Below, piece after piece: positions 24,768 to 36,702 of a stretch of 64,000 nucleotides of DNA. The notes beneath the pieces are model-generated. The model was not told the DNA's origin. It was given only the letters and a program-made list of their open reading frames with translations, and did not search any database. This DNA comes from Distichodus sexfasciatus (taxonomy: Eukaryota > Chordata > Actinopteri > Characiformes > Distichodontidae), in the NCBI GenBank assembly GCA_032718565.1, contig JAVGVS010000013.1, positions 2,898,373 to 2,962,372 on the forward strand. Direction: 5' to 3'. Numbering within the stretch: position 1 is the stretch's first letter; each line of letters starts with the position of its first letter. The position numbers were made by a program, and so were the translations under genes.

Positions 24768-24888
24768 CTTGATCCAGAATGATGAGCTGAGCGCTGGCCT
24801 GTATGTTGCCTGCATCGTTTTCAGCCAAACACTGGTAAAATCCTTCATCCGTCTTCACCAACCCCAGCACCTGAAGGTTCTGCTCCTT
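24768..24888 (-). CDS. neo1: neo1 exon, second half of Ig domain 4
   Basis: This 121-nt exon reads KEQNLQVLGLVKTDEGFYQC and then LAENDAGNIQASAQLIILDQ. The second Ig cysteine sits in the DEGFYQC motif. The acceptor is ctttacag before 24888, entered in phase 0. The donor is GTATGT from 24767, leaving phase 1; the split codon joins the next exon as GCC (Ala). It completes the fourth and last Ig domain before the linker to the FN3 repeats. Confidence 0.97.
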
Positions 24889-24994
24889 CTGTAAAGTCAA
24901 ATCCGACAAAATCAGCAAAGCCAGCATCGGTACTCTAAGCACTAACTTTCTAGAAGCTCTCGGAGAAGAAGAACAGAAAGCCACGAAGACTTAC

Positions 24995-25149
24995 GATGAT
25001 TTTAAAGTAGTCGCTGGGAATCACGGCATCACCGTTCTTCACCCATTTGATGGTGGGAGCTGGTGAACCCGTCACCTCACACTCGAAGATGATGTCGGTC
25101 GCCTCGTGAGCGTACGTGTTGCTCGGCCTCTTCAGGAACTGAGGGGGAA
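24995..25149 (-). CDS. neo1: neo1 exon, first half of Ig domain 4
   Basis: This 155-nt exon reads (V)PPQFLKRPSNTYAHEATD, then IIFECEVTGSPAPTIKWVKN, then GDAVIPSDYFKII. It carries the first Ig cysteine (FEC) and the core tryptophan (KWVKNG), and matches neogenin Ig4 closely. The acceptor is a pyrimidine-rich tract ending in cag at 25150-25152, entered in phase 1. The donor is GTAAGT from 24994, leaving phase 0. The following intron is only 106 bp, the shortest in the window, and joins it to the second half of the same domain. Confidence 0.97.
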
Positions 25150-26109
25150 CTGAAAAGACGAGAATGAGTCAGAAAACAACATGGAGAAAGCCTTTCAGAA
25201 GCGTTATTGGACTTCTTCCATCTGTCAAATATTTTTATCATGTTCAACCACATCTTAACCTGGTGGAAATGATCTGCTACGCCAGAGGATTTTGCACATC
25301 ATTTACAGCATTTTTATGTCATTTATAAGGCTTCCCTTCCACAGTGACAACAGGAACGGTCTTTCTGGACAATTTGGGGTTAAGAGGCTCGCTCAGGAGG
25401 TCTGAGCCATATTGGTTTTAGCCGGGATTTAAACCCCCCAAAACATATGGTCACCAACTCAAGGTTTCGGTCTGGGCACAAAAGGGGAAATCGGAAAACA
25501 ATTTAACTTTTTCATTTTGGTTTTGATTTGAAAAGCAAAAAAAAAAAATAAATAAATAAAAAAAAAATATATATATATACACAGATTTTTGTGCATTTCA
25601 ACCCCAACGGGACCCGTCCGGCACATCTGAGATTTCTGGATTAGGATCTCCAGCATATAAAATGTGTGCATGAGTTTGTTGGGAGGGCTAAACCTCACTA
25701 TCCCAAACCCTCTGAAATCAACACAAAAAAGAGAAGAGCATCCGTCACCCATTCATCATCCCACTAATGAGGAAGGGCATTTGATCTCTGGGAAGATAAA
25801 CCACACTGATGTTTCCACACTAACAAGGTCATGAAGAGAGAGCATAAAACCAGGAATGTTGGGCTTCTGGCTCCACATGAGCGTAATTGGGGGACTGGTT
25901 TGACATCGGCCCAAGTCATTTACAGTCTGCCTGCTGTCCTTCTGTCCATCCGAGGCCTGGCATCAAAAAAACAAAAATAAACACGTCCAGAAGAGCTGAG
26001 AGCTCCGTTTGATTAGAAGCAGCTCTTTAATCTCAGCGTGCAGCAATACAGGGCACACAATGCCAGGCTATATATATTGCGAGGGAATAACCAGTGAGCT
26101 TTTTAGCCT

Positions 26110-26296
26110 GGTGTGTGTGTGTGTGTGTGTGTGTGGCACAGAGTCAGCAGTGTTAAGGCAACCCAGACAGCATTCGCTATCTCCTAGAGGGACTAATCCT
26201 GCACACAGCACTCCCTCCACTGCCATGCACCATTTATCCCAAATAGAGTTCACACACACACACACACACCCTCACACACACACCCACACCCACACG
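26110..26296 (+). repeat. (GT)n and (CA)n pair
   Basis: (GT)13 at 26110-26135 and a (CA)-rich tract at 26250-26296, in opposite sense about 115 bp apart. Confidence 0.85.
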
Positions 26297-26975
26297 ACCT
26301 ACTGTGCCGGTAAGCAGTCTCATGCTGCTTCAGTACCACACACTACCAGCGGTGAACTCGGCTGCTTGAATCATTGCATTATTTAAACAAAAAATAAAAA
26401 TACAAAAACGGGGATAAAAAGCCCCTCGAGAGCTGACTGTATCTTAATAAAACCCACAGACTGCAATAAATATTATCCATTAATAGTTGATTAGAGATGA
26501 GCATGTTTAATACTGAATCAACACTGATTTGATATTCATTTAAGCATTATGAACTACGGCAGAAACGTGTAGAGACTGAACTCTGACTCGGCTGCTAAAC
26601 GTCTGCAGTTCTGCAGCTCAGCGGCGGTCAGACAGTGAGATCTGCGCAGCCCAAGGGGCAGAGCAGGCAGAAAGTTTACACTAATTAGGGCTTTGTTAGC
26701 TCGGCACAAATGGATTAATCTGACTGGCTTTGTGCTAAATCCCGGGCAAAACAACAACAGCAGAAAGGCGCTGGATAAGATTCCAGATCATTTTCACCAA
26801 CGGCACTGCCAGCGCTGGAGCCGAGATCTCCTTACGGAAAAGCTCCACCAAAAAACAACACACACGCACGCACACACACAGAAAGTTAACAATGTGGGAA
26901 AACCATGCCAAAGGGCCATGTAAGCATGACTGGCTAAGATTTTATTTTCTCAATTTCTCTTTCACACGCTTTATA

Positions 26976-27615
26976 TGTGACTCCGCACGGCAAAACGGAG
27001 GTTTCCGAGAAAAACGAGCGTTTATGTTGCGTGGGGTAAAATTTGGGATTTTTTGTTTTTAGTGTTTTGAAACAGTGGAAGGTCTATACTGTACTGTTGG
27101 GAATAAATTTGGCTGAAAAACTAACCCTTTCCATCCTAAAAACGTGACTTTCTTGAGGTGAGGAATTCAATTCCAGCAGAATGTTAAAAGTTTCTGTTTT
27201 GACCGCTCTACTTCAATATTTACGCTAAATCCACTGGTTGACTAGCGTGAAGATATTTCTCCGGAATCCATCTCCGTCTCCCGAGTTCAGTTAACCTAAC
27301 GCAGGTAGGCTATCCGTGTGGCTGTGAATGCAGCGTAGGCTACCGTCAATGCAAACGTAGCTGCGACCGCACCAAGCGTCTGTGAGTGCTACGTCGATAG
27401 TCAACGTCAAAGGCAGATTTCTCAGTTTCTCACTTGGCGTGACAGGAGAAACCCGACTCCTTTGAATGTTGATATCTCAGTCATATGTCGTCCCATTCAT
27501 TCCATATAGCTATCGTTTTGAAGCTTGATTTATGCCCTTTCATGAAAACATCCTTTTTCTCAACTCAATTTTGAAAATCTGCGACAAGCGACTAGTTTTG
27601 CCGTGGAGGGTCACA
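26976..27615 (-). mobile_element. 640-bp TIR transposon copy 4
   Basis: Full-length copy in reverse orientation. The right terminal repeat (at 26976) carries changes, while the other end is a good GTGGAGGGTCACA match. The interior is well conserved. Confidence 0.88.
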
Positions 27616-28881
27616 TTTATTCCAGGTTCCCTATTTGTTCGTTGTTCCCTGTGTCTTGTCGCACTGTGAAAACTGGTTGCCACGTCTTCTCGTCTCTCTG
27701 TACAGTAGCAGAGATGACAAAGTTTACTTCGACTAAGGAATATCGTTGTTTGAAAAAGTTTCGAAACCAATAAAGATTTCCCTCAGAGCCCTTTTTATGA
27801 CTCGTTAGAGACAGAAAGCGCAGGAATCCCTCAGCCCGTGTGCAGCGCAGATTAAAGCCTCGTTCGCACCTAATCACTTTGCCCACAAGCGGAAACACAT
27901 CTGACCTATAACATCCAGTGTCCCGGGAGACTGTTTTCCCTCCCGGGACATTAAAAAGGACAGTCCCGGTAAAACCGGGATAGATGGCAACCCTATTTTG
28001 AGGCTGTTTTTTATTTCGATGTCAAAAGCCGACCACACGTTAAAATGACGATCAACAATCGCTGTGTATCAAAACTAAAAAGGTGATCCAACAAGTTCAG
28101 ACAAGCTCAGAGTCGCCAACGCTGACAAGGCCGACATCCAAAGCGCATCCAATGAGAGCGCAGGAAACGAGTTCACGAAATGAGGCGGGAAAATTCGCCT
28201 CTGCTCAGCGCCGAAAATCGCAACAACATAAATTAGTTTTTGCATGATTTTCGGAACTAAATAAGTCGCAACGCCTGTTTTTTAAATATATATATATTCT
28301 TTTACATTTTTTAATCGGTCATCTAATTGGAAACTCGTGTTTCGTGGGAGGTCGGCTCTGTGTCGGTAGTTAACATGACAGAACGTTGTTTTATAAAGCA
28401 GGCGGAGCAGTCGCGCTCAACGATTCGAGGTTGTTTAGTGTGAACAGAACAGCGATCCGACCACCTTCAGAATCATGTACAGTAATTACTCAACTTACAC
28501 CTTACTGATTTGTCATTACTACACTGAGTTGAAGTATACACACTTGCAGCAACACAGTCCACACCCGAGGGTCATATTTGGACACACTCACACACAAAGC
28601 AGCTCACGCGTGCTGAATAAAACACGTCCTTCAGTTGGACCAGAAAGGAGAGGAACCGGCAACTAACTTAAGCCAGAACAAACTTTTAGGAATTCTGGTC
28701 CTTTTTTAAGGACAGTTTTTAAAGGCAGCGGTCAGCGTTTCCCAGTGCCGTCATAAACAAGACTGAAAATAAATCCAGAGGGTTTACAGCGAAAGAGGCA
28801 GTAAAACACACACAGACTTACTCCAGTGCTGTATTTAACCTTTTGGAATAATATGGTAATAAAAGAGTACTAACAATGATT

Positions 28882-29519
28882 TGTGTCTCTCCACGGCAAA
28901 ACCAGTCGCTTGTCGCAAATTTTCAAAATTGAGTTATGATGTTTTCATGAAAGGGCTTCAAAACGATACCTATATGGAATGAATGGGACGACATATGACT
29001 GAGATATCAACATTCAAAGGAGTCGGGTTTCTCCTGTCACGCCAAGTGAGAAACGGAGAAATCCGCCTTTGAAGTTGACTATCGCCGTAGCACTCACAGA
29101 CGCTTGGTGCGGTCGCGGCTACGTTTACATTTACGGTAGCCTGCGCTGCATTCCCAGCCACACGGATAGCCTACCTGCGTTAGGTTAACTGAACTCGGGA
29201 GACGAAGATGGATTCCGGAGAAATATCTTCACGCTAGTCAACCAGTGGATTTAGCGTAAATATTGAAGTAGAGCGGTCAAAACAGAAACTTTAACATTCA
29301 GCTGGAATTGAATTCCTCACCTCAAGAAAGTCATGTTTTTAGGATGGAAAGGGTAAGTTTTTCAGCCAAATTTATTCCCAACAGTACAGTATAGACCTTC
29401 CACTGTTTCAAAACACTAAAAACTAAAAATCCCAAATTTTACCCCACGCAACATAAATGCTCGTTTTTCTCGGAAACCTCCGTTGCGACAAGCGACTGGT
29501 TTTGCCGTGGAGGGTCACA
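28882..29519 (+). mobile_element. 640-bp TIR transposon copy 5
   Basis: Full-length copy with well preserved terminal repeats. It lies 1.3 kb from the opposite-orientation copy 4 in the same intron. Confidence 0.9.
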
Positions 29520-29976
29520 ATTATGCTGCGTTACGAAGGCGATGGAGATGCCTTGGTTGCAGCAGGAATAAAGGAAAACTTTAAACTCTAAAAATGCATA
29601 TTTTTCATTATTTATTTAATTAAACACTTGTTTCCCTGAACAGTAGTAATCCATGTGCAGTATTATAGGGGCGCACACACACACACACTGACCGACCTAC
29701 ACCCACAAAGAGATACACACCCACACACACACTGTTGTAGTAGATGAGAAGAGTGTGAAACCCTTCACAAATGTCCACGAAATCTCTCAACACGCTCTCA
29801 CTTCTTGTAGACGACTTGTGTTACCGTCTCCACCTCCCGCCTCTCTACTGCTCAACTCAACTCCTGCACCCCAGTCCACCTCACACTCGGGTGTGTGGGT
29901 GAAAAGAAGGGTTGGACTATGAACGTCTTACAGGAGAACAGGTAGAACATGGCCAGACCCCTTTTCCCCCTCCTCA

Positions 29977-30113
29977 CACACACACACACACACACACACC
30001 GACTCGTATTACCCAGCTTGTGCTCACATGCCATACAACCACAGCCTCCTGCATGTAAGCACGCACACCTACTCATTCTGGCTAACATATGTGGACTCAT
30101 TACGGCTTCTAGG

Positions 30114-30144
<31 letters not shown>
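29977..30144 (+). repeat. two (CA)n microsatellites
   Basis: (CA) runs at about 29977-30000 and 30115-30144, in the intron between Ig3 and Ig4. Confidence 0.85.
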
Positions 30145-30148
<4 letters not shown>

Positions 30149-30977
30149 TCAGGTCTGGAAATCAAACGACCGCAGGCTCCAGCGAGCAACAATCACAGAG
30201 CTGCGTAATTAAAACCTACTGTGTCCACAGTCCCGATTTATTGTCTTGCCAGCTCCAATAAAGCTGGACGTGGTGCAGCCGGGTTGCAACTCCCTCCTTT
30301 CTCTCTCTCCTTCACCGAGCCCCCGGGCCATCGCTCTGGTCTTTAACCTCCACCACGCAGCGCTACAGTGCAGCTGGCACGCAAAAATGTGCATACCGTC
30401 TTAAAAAATAAATCGATCAATCAAAAAACAAAACAAAAAAAAAAACCTGCAGCAGAATCTCTGACCCATTAAACCTGAGCCACAACTAGACCAGGAGTTC
30501 GGACCACAGTACAGCACAACGTCGTCACGGCGAGAACACACATCACGTCGTTCTTCCTATTTTTTGGCTGATTGATGAGAACTTGACTGAGGTTTTAATG
30601 TAGCTGTGAGGTGGCCAGAGCGTAACTGCCAGCTTTTAATTCACAAATAAATGAATTAAAACCTTAACACGCTCCAAAAAGCAAACTAGAAGTACGGGAA
30701 GAAGGATAGTTGGATGGATCAAGCCGAGACAACGTTCCACCCCCGCAAAAAAAATACATCAAAAGACAAAACTTAAACAAACCAAATAAAAATGAATAAA
30801 TAAGTGAGAAACGAGCCAAAACAAATTCCCACTTCACAATCTCCACATGGGAAAAGGCTCTTTTCAAAGCTCCATTCTTTCCGCTGTGCAGAGCTCCAGC
30901 TGAGCCTTCAGCAGCAGAACGCCTCGTTGTGCCTTTGTTTTGCATCACGTTGCATTCTATCTGTGGCAGAGAAGACG

Positions 30978-31031
30978 AGGGACGGCTGGATGGACGGCTG
31001 GACGGCTGGACGGACGGACGGACGGATGGAT
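30978..31031 (+). repeat. GGAC/GGCT tetranucleotide tract
   Basis: GGACGGCTGGATGGACGGCT continues into GGACGGACGGACGGATGGAT, an imperfect four-base repeat. Confidence 0.8.
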
Positions 31032-32311
31032 GTGCAATACGGTCAGGGATGGAGCAGCTACAGAAAGGCCTCATGACAGGAGCCAGACTGCATTTCCCCA
31101 CTGAGCAGAATCAGAACTGCAAGCTACTGCTGGTCTCATTCATCAGAAATGGATGGATTTCTACTTGGAATTCATTTTACAGTGTGCACTTTGTTGCTCT
31201 TATTTGACTAAACAAGCTGCTTTTAGCAGAGTATTTTTTCCTTGAGTATCTGCACTACTACTAGAGTACAGCACGTGCACTTTTAGCTTCTTCCTGTTCT
31301 CCGTCACACTAACCTCACTAGCCGGAGGAACCGTTTTACCGTCTTTGGCCTTTAAGTTTAATAGCGTAAAAGCCTCCATCGTGATGATCCCAGCCATTAA
31401 ATCAAGTGTGGAACCAGCTGATGGTCACTTTGTAAAGGGAGTCCAACATGAGTTTTTAATTGAAGGAAAAAACAGCACTGTCTGAGATCTCCAAGCGTGC
31501 GAGCGAAACTGCCTCCTTTTTATTAATAAATGCACAATTTTATGCTCTATCCGTCGCTATATTGCCTGCATTATAGGAGTATTAAAAAGCGTTTTTGAGT
31601 TTCCATTATGACCTTTTTGCAAAGGGCTCCCTCAATTCTTCACTGTTACAGCACATTAATGGTAGGGAGCTAGAGAAGGGGGAAAGCAGCTTCATTTGCA
31701 TCCCCGACATGAGCCGAGATCACTTTAATAAATTGTAGACGAGGAGATACGGACTAAAAGCTTATAAAGACGCGCGTTGAGATTGAATTATGAATAAAAT
31801 GAAGGAGCTGCGACAAAATGTGTTGGCATTTACAGCATAGCTCAGTAAAAACAGGTCTTTCTATCAAACCCTCCTCAGATTCGAGTCAGATGAATCTGAG
31901 GTCGCTGACTTGTCGATGCGTTTTTGAAAAGCAACCTCAGGCGCGGATCGACCACGTCAAATCAGCCACGGGCACCGAGAGGCGGGCGTCAATACTCATT
32001 TGTGACAGGTTTTCAGACTGTACCCGAGAGACTCAGAGAACACAAGGAGGAGTCTGGTCCCAGTCAAGCACCCGAGTAATTAATATCTCAAAATCAATCT
32101 GTCACCAGCCGACGCCGGGTGCCATTTCTTCCGACGAAAAATTGAATAGTTGACTGACAAATTGGCACCTTTAGTTAACACACATGCGGTTGCCACAAAA
32201 AATATAGTTTCCTTCTGACTGATCAAGTTTCTTTTTTGTTGCTTCAATTAAATATAAACAATTAAATTTCAGAGACATAAATATTTACTCTGCATCCTTT
32301 AACCTTTAACT

Positions 32312-32460
32312 GCGGCACTTAACGGTTAGGGAGTTGGCGCCTTTTCTAGTTCCGGACCAGTACAGGTACCACTGAGGTACTTGTGAGCAAGGTACCGTCC
32401 CCAAGCACTGCCAAAAAGTTCCTCACTGCTCCTCCACGGATGGGTCGAATACAGACAGAT
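32312..32460 (+). mobile_element. tRNA-derived SINE copy (inverted pair, left)
   Basis: Contains TAACGGTTAGGGAGTTGGCG, then GGTACCACTGAGGTACTTGT and the CGGATGGGTCGAATAC segment. It faces the next copy tail to tail, 150-300 bp from the Ig3 exon donor. Confidence 0.65.
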
Positions 32461-32461
32461 A

Positions 32462-32577
32462 TGATCAGTTGGGGATGGTACCTTGATCACCAGTACCTTA
32501 GTGGTACCCTTACCAAAAGTCCAAAACTTGAACCGGCGTTCCTCTGATCACGGGGCCAACTTTTACGCTAACTCCCA
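32462..32577 (-). mobile_element. tRNA-derived SINE copy (inverted pair, right)
   Basis: The head and first body half are on the minus strand, ending 33 bp from the Ig3 exon. It includes GAACCGGCGTTCC (B-box complement) and GGGAGTTAGCG. Confidence 0.65.
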
Positions 32578-32609
32578 GCAAACCATTTGATCAAAGGACT
32601 CCTCCTTAC

Positions 32610-32749
32610 CCTGCACCGTGAGCTCGGCCTGCGCCTCGATGGAGTCGTTGGCGTTGTCGGCCAGGCAGCTGTACATCCCGGCGTCCTCTTCGGTTAAGTT
32701 GAAGATCTGTAGACTTCCTCCGCCCAGCACCTGAACACGTGCGTCACTG
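32610..32749 (-). CDS. neo1: neo1 exon, second half of Ig domain 3
   Basis: This 140-nt exon encodes SDARVQVLGGGSLQIFNL and then TEEDAGMYSCLADNANDS, followed by IEAQAELTVQ. It is the C-terminal half of an Ig I-set domain with the DAGxYxC motif and matches neogenin Ig3. The acceptor is a tandem CAGCAG at 32747-32752, so the exon may begin at 32749 or 32746, adding or dropping one serine codon. The donor is GTAAGG from 32609. It leaves one base (phase 1), which joins the next exon as GTT (Val). The partner exon for the first half of Ig3 was not found upstream. A pair of inverted SINE copies ends about 33 bp past the donor. Confidence 0.93.
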
Positions 32750-32995
32750 CTGAGAGGAGAGAACGAGGGACGTTAGTGACTGCGAACTCGGCAGGGAAAA
32801 CGCCCTCGTGGCAGGTAAACACAAGTGAATAACTTGGAGTGAAGTCGTAAATGTTTAAGCTCGAAATCTCTTTATAAATGTCATTTATCGGCTTTAAAAC
32901 AGACAGAATTGGTTGTGGTCTACGCAGGAATATGAACTGCATCTCCCCCATTAAACATTTCTCGCAGTAAAAATAACTACCGAGAAAACGAATGA

Positions 32996-33232
32996 AAACA
33001 GCACAAGTGGCAAGGAGGGGGGTCCAAGCAAACCTTGCAAAAAGCAGCACAAAAGCAGTTGATGCTATAAGTGTCGAAGAGAAGAGTCAGCGAATCAGAG
33101 TGCATCAATTTATGCAGCATTTTTAGCGCCCGCTTTACGCTTTTTTATTAAATGCTAAGCAGCAAACATCCTTATTTATTGACCAAGTTTCAGCTTTGTG
33201 CGACTTACGGTTTACGCAGCTTAAATTTATAC
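32996..33232. repeat. unclassified dispersed repeat, copy 3
   Basis: Carries the outer blocks of copy 1 (GCACAAGTGGCA, GGGGGTCCAAGCA, TCAGCTTTGTGCGACTTACG) with the middle missing. Confidence 0.45.
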
Positions 33233-33233
33233 A

Positions 33234-33600
33234 CTGCAAAAAGTCAGTGTCAGAAAATAAGAAAAAGAAAAGGATAGTAAGAAAAAAGGTTCCGGGATCA
33301 AGCAAAATGATCTGCCAATATAGTGAGAAAACTTATCTTGTAAAGATCTCCTAAAACAAGAAAAAAAATCTTTCCATTTTTCCATGTTTTTAGCTTTAAT
33401 ATTCTTAAAATAAGCAAAGTTGTCATGAATTCCTTAACTCGTAGTGGAGCATGAGAACCTGTCCGTTCTCTTAATTAAATTTCTTATTTCATGTTAAAAA
33501 GTTCTTATAATCAGTACATTTTTCTTAATAAGATAATTGTAGCCAACGTTTCTTAAAATCAGATTATTCATCTTACACATACAAGTCTAGACAATCTTGA
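33234..33600. mobile_element. probable MITE (ACACTGCAAAAAGTCAGTGT type)
   Basis: The left end ACACTGCAAAAAGTCAGTGT with AAAACAAGAAAAA and CTTAAAATAAG words looks like a common fish MITE. It lies between a dispersed repeat and a LINE tail. Confidence 0.4.
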
Positions 33601-33741
33601 CAGTCCGATCCTCGGCTACAGAAGCTAGCTCTTGGAGAGAGGGGGAGAGAGGGGAGTCTGGGTTTCCCTGCTTAGGTTGCTGCCCCCGCGACCCAACCCG
33701 GAACAGCGGTAGAAAATGGATGGATGGATGGATGGATGGAG
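33601..33741 (+). mobile_element. LINE 3' end with (ATGG)n tail
   Basis: Ends in GGTTGCTGCCCCCGCGACCC, then AGAAAATGGATGGATGG. This is the familiar 3' terminus of an L2-type LINE in fish. The element is 5'-truncated and has no ORF. Confidence 0.6.
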
Positions 33742-33758
33742 ATTTTCTGGCTTGTTAA

Positions 33759-33880
33759 GTACCTTGGTCGGTACCTTGCTCATGAGTACCTCATTGGTAC
33801 CTTTACCCGTCCTGAGATTCGAACCGGCGACCTTCCGATTACGGGACGAATGCCGTAACTGTTACGCTACCAACTGCTCC
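33759..33880 (-). mobile_element. tRNA-derived SINE copy, head and first body half
   Basis: Read on the minus strand: GTAGCGTAACAGTTACGGCA, then GGTTCGAATCTCAGGACGG, then TACTCATGAGCAAGGTACC. It lies directly after the LINE tail. Confidence 0.65.
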
Positions 33881-34084
33881 TCGCTACATCACTCCAAACG
33901 TAACTTGTGTCGTGGAAAAAATACTGCCATGCCAACTTTGTACAATACTGTGAAGTTTGTTGACTTGCCAGAGGGAAACCGCATCACCTCTGAGCCTAAA
34001 CGTAACCTTAACCTTGTGGCGCCGGCAGCGGCTACTCTTAATACAAATCCTATGATCTTCAGCGGAAAATAAACGCCGGTGGAG

Positions 34085-34200
34085 ACGGTTTGTTGCGGCA
34101 GCGCTCAGAGCTCTTCAAGTTGAAATCCGTACGACTTTTAAAACAGCGCTCGTCAATGTCACTTCTCTCTTGCTAGGCAACCGAAATCGAGGAAAGGGCG
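34085..34200 (+). repeat. dispersed repeat shared with 52312-52437
   Basis: GTTTGTTGCGGCAGCGCTCA, then CTTCAAGTTGAAATC, then TTTTAAAACAGCG and CTTGCTAGGCAACCGAAATC. The two copies match in order. Confidence 0.55.
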
Positions 34201-35632
34201 GGACGTGTAAATCGGTGACTCTTGCCGAGCTGTTTACTTGCACAGTTTATTTCATGCGCTCAATCTCATCTCGACGTGAGACTCCATTTCAAACGCTGCC
34301 ACTAATGCTAAGATGCAATTTCTCTCCATCTTGACGGCTAAACTAGCCATCTCAAAGAAACACGTCGAAATAGGAACGAACGTGGAAGTGCCCGATGGCG
34401 CTTTTGGTAACTTAGCAACAATGAGCGCTAAGAGAAAACGCTCTGGAAGTGAGGTTTTGACCGCTCCTAGCTGGAAAAAAAGTGGACACAGGCCCTTAAT
34501 CTTTCTTAAACTGCTTTCAAGCAAAATATATCTTAGTTTAAATTTTTTATCCGTAAAGTTTATCCGTCCCGAGTCTGTAGGTGAACCAGGTTAGGAAAAA
34601 CACACACACACACACACTTCAAATCACAGAGCCTTTCAAAGCCGCCTTTGTTTTTGGAGAACGTACGAAGCCCTGCATGTCCACCACACTCGGAAACAGA
34701 CCCTTAAAACCCCCCGTTTTGCTTTCAATGGGTCTTTTTTGGGCTCCTGATGTAATTGTTTATGGAAAAAGAAATCAATTCTGTTGCATCACAGCCCGGG
34801 CGCTGGAGAGCCGTTCCAGCCGGCCTCCACCTGCAGCACCATTAAAAACCCCGACACAATACTAACGAGGCCCGCGCACGCGGCCGAACAGCCACGGTGA
34901 AAACAAACTAGGCACTAATTGCGATTTAGCAGCGTATAAAAAAGCGGGCCTGGCTCTGTCTGGAGAACACAAAAGGATCTGCGAGTCATAAGTGGGTGGG
35001 ATTTTGTGTGTGTGTGTGTGTGTGGGGTGAAGGGGGAACAAGGAACAAGGAGCCGGGTCTAAATCTCGAGCACAGTCACCAGAGGCAGCCTCGGCACTGA
35101 AGGCAGGTGAGCAGGAAAATCAATTAAAAATGCATTACGCTAAGCTTGTTCTCTGACAAAGAGCTTTTAATTAGTTGCAAATTCACACCGTCACTTATCT
35201 CCCACCCAGACCCCGGCAGCGGGGCTCCACGTTTAAGCCGCGAGGACGTTCGGCGCTGGGGAGTTGTTGTGATAAGGTACGGCTGACAACGGATAAAAAC
35301 CTTCTGCTAAACGAAGAGGACACTACGCTTTGTGCTGCTGTAAAAATTCTAGTCTTTTATTCCTTTAGTCGTCGTCGTCCTCTTCAGCAGCGATTTCCAA
35401 CCCAGTCCTGAGGTAAAGATTTGAGAGTGGCTGTAGCTTGAAGAGTGTAAATTCCATGTTGTATTGATCACTTAAATCATCAATTATATTGACATTATAT
35501 TGATCCAATGAACAACGATTCGACGTCTGCCGATATCACAAAATTTGCCATGATACGACTGCCAGCGATCGTTATGAGACAATAGCTTTTGCTGGGGTTA
35601 CAAGTCTCTCCAACGTCCTCCTAAGGCACATT

Positions 35633-36279
35633 TGTGACCCTCTACGGCAAAACCAGTCGCTTGTCGCAAACTTTCAAAATCGAGTTATGTTTTCATGAAA
35701 GAGCATAAATCAAGCTTTAAAACGATACCTATATGGAATGAATGGGACGACATATGACTGAGATATCAACATTCAAAGGAGTCGGGTTTCTCCTGTCACG
35801 CCAAGTGAGAAACGGAGAAATCTGCCTTTGAAGTTGACTATCGCCGTAGCACTCACAGACGCTTGGTGCGGTCGCGGCTACGTTTGCATTTACGGTAGCC
35901 TACGCTGCATTCACAGCCACACGGATAGCCTACCTGCGTTAGGTTAACTGAACTCGGGAGACGAAGATGGATTCCGGAGAAATATCTTCACGCTAGTCAA
36001 CCAGTGGATTTAGCGTAAATATTGAAGTAGAGCGGTCAAAACAGAAACTTTTAACATTCTGCTGGAATTGAATTCCTCACCTCAAGAAAGTCACGTTTTT
36101 AGGATGGAAAGGGTAAGTTTTTCAGCCAAATTTATTCCCAACAGTACAGTATAGACCTTCCACTGTTTCAAAACACTAAAAACAAAAAATCCCAAATTTT
36201 ACCCCACGCAACATAAACGCTCGTTTTTCTCGGAAACCTCCGTTGCGACAAGCGACTGGTTTTGCCGTGGAGGGTCACA
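35633..36279 (+). mobile_element. 640-bp TIR transposon copy 6
   Basis: Full-length and one of the best preserved copies. The sequence just before it (35594-35632) resembles part of the duplicated unit at 36.7-37.3 kb. Confidence 0.9.
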
Positions 36280-36702
36280 TTTGCTTTAACCTGGCGAACC
36301 AGACTCGTTCACTTTGTCTGGACCCTCTCAGTATGCATACGTTTACATCCTGGTGGGCAGATACTTTCTGTGGACTTTAAAACTTTTGGCCCTGCCTTTA
36401 ACCAATCGCTACCGCTCGGTCGTGACGCGTGTTATGTGGTAGGAATGCACCTAGCGGTATGGATATAGTTGGCATTCCAGTGAAGCACAAGTTGAGCAAA
36501 GGTCTAACATAATTTGCCCTCGGTAAAACTTCTTAAGCACTCCTCTTGCTCTGGCTTTAATTCTTTAATTTCGGGAAGCGTTGCCAACACGGAACGTACA
36601 GCTCCGGCTATCTCCATAACATCACCACCGTCAGTGCTTCTGGAACTACATGCTCAAAGTTAACGCTTGAGTTCAACATCATCGCATTTAGCCCTCCCAC
36701 CC

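Larger units (their letters stand above)
25150..32609 (-). other. neo1 intron between Ig3 and Ig4
   Basis: This 7.5-kb intron holds two full transposon copies in opposite orientations (26976-27615 and 28882-29519), several (CA)n/(TG)n tracts near 26.1-26.3 and 29.97-30.15 kb, a GGAC/GGCT tract near 30.98-31.03 kb, and two opposed SINE copies at 32312-32577. The stretch 31480-31760 is non-repetitive and AT-rich with an exact ATTTGCAT octamer; it may be regulatory. Confidence 0.8.

Noticed and set aside
976..32749. DCC instead of neogenin
   Set aside because: Key stretches (ASLVSTRFIKL, GNGEIQNY, AYNKHGPGVST, FESDLD) fit neogenin; DCC has different residues at these places as I recall it.
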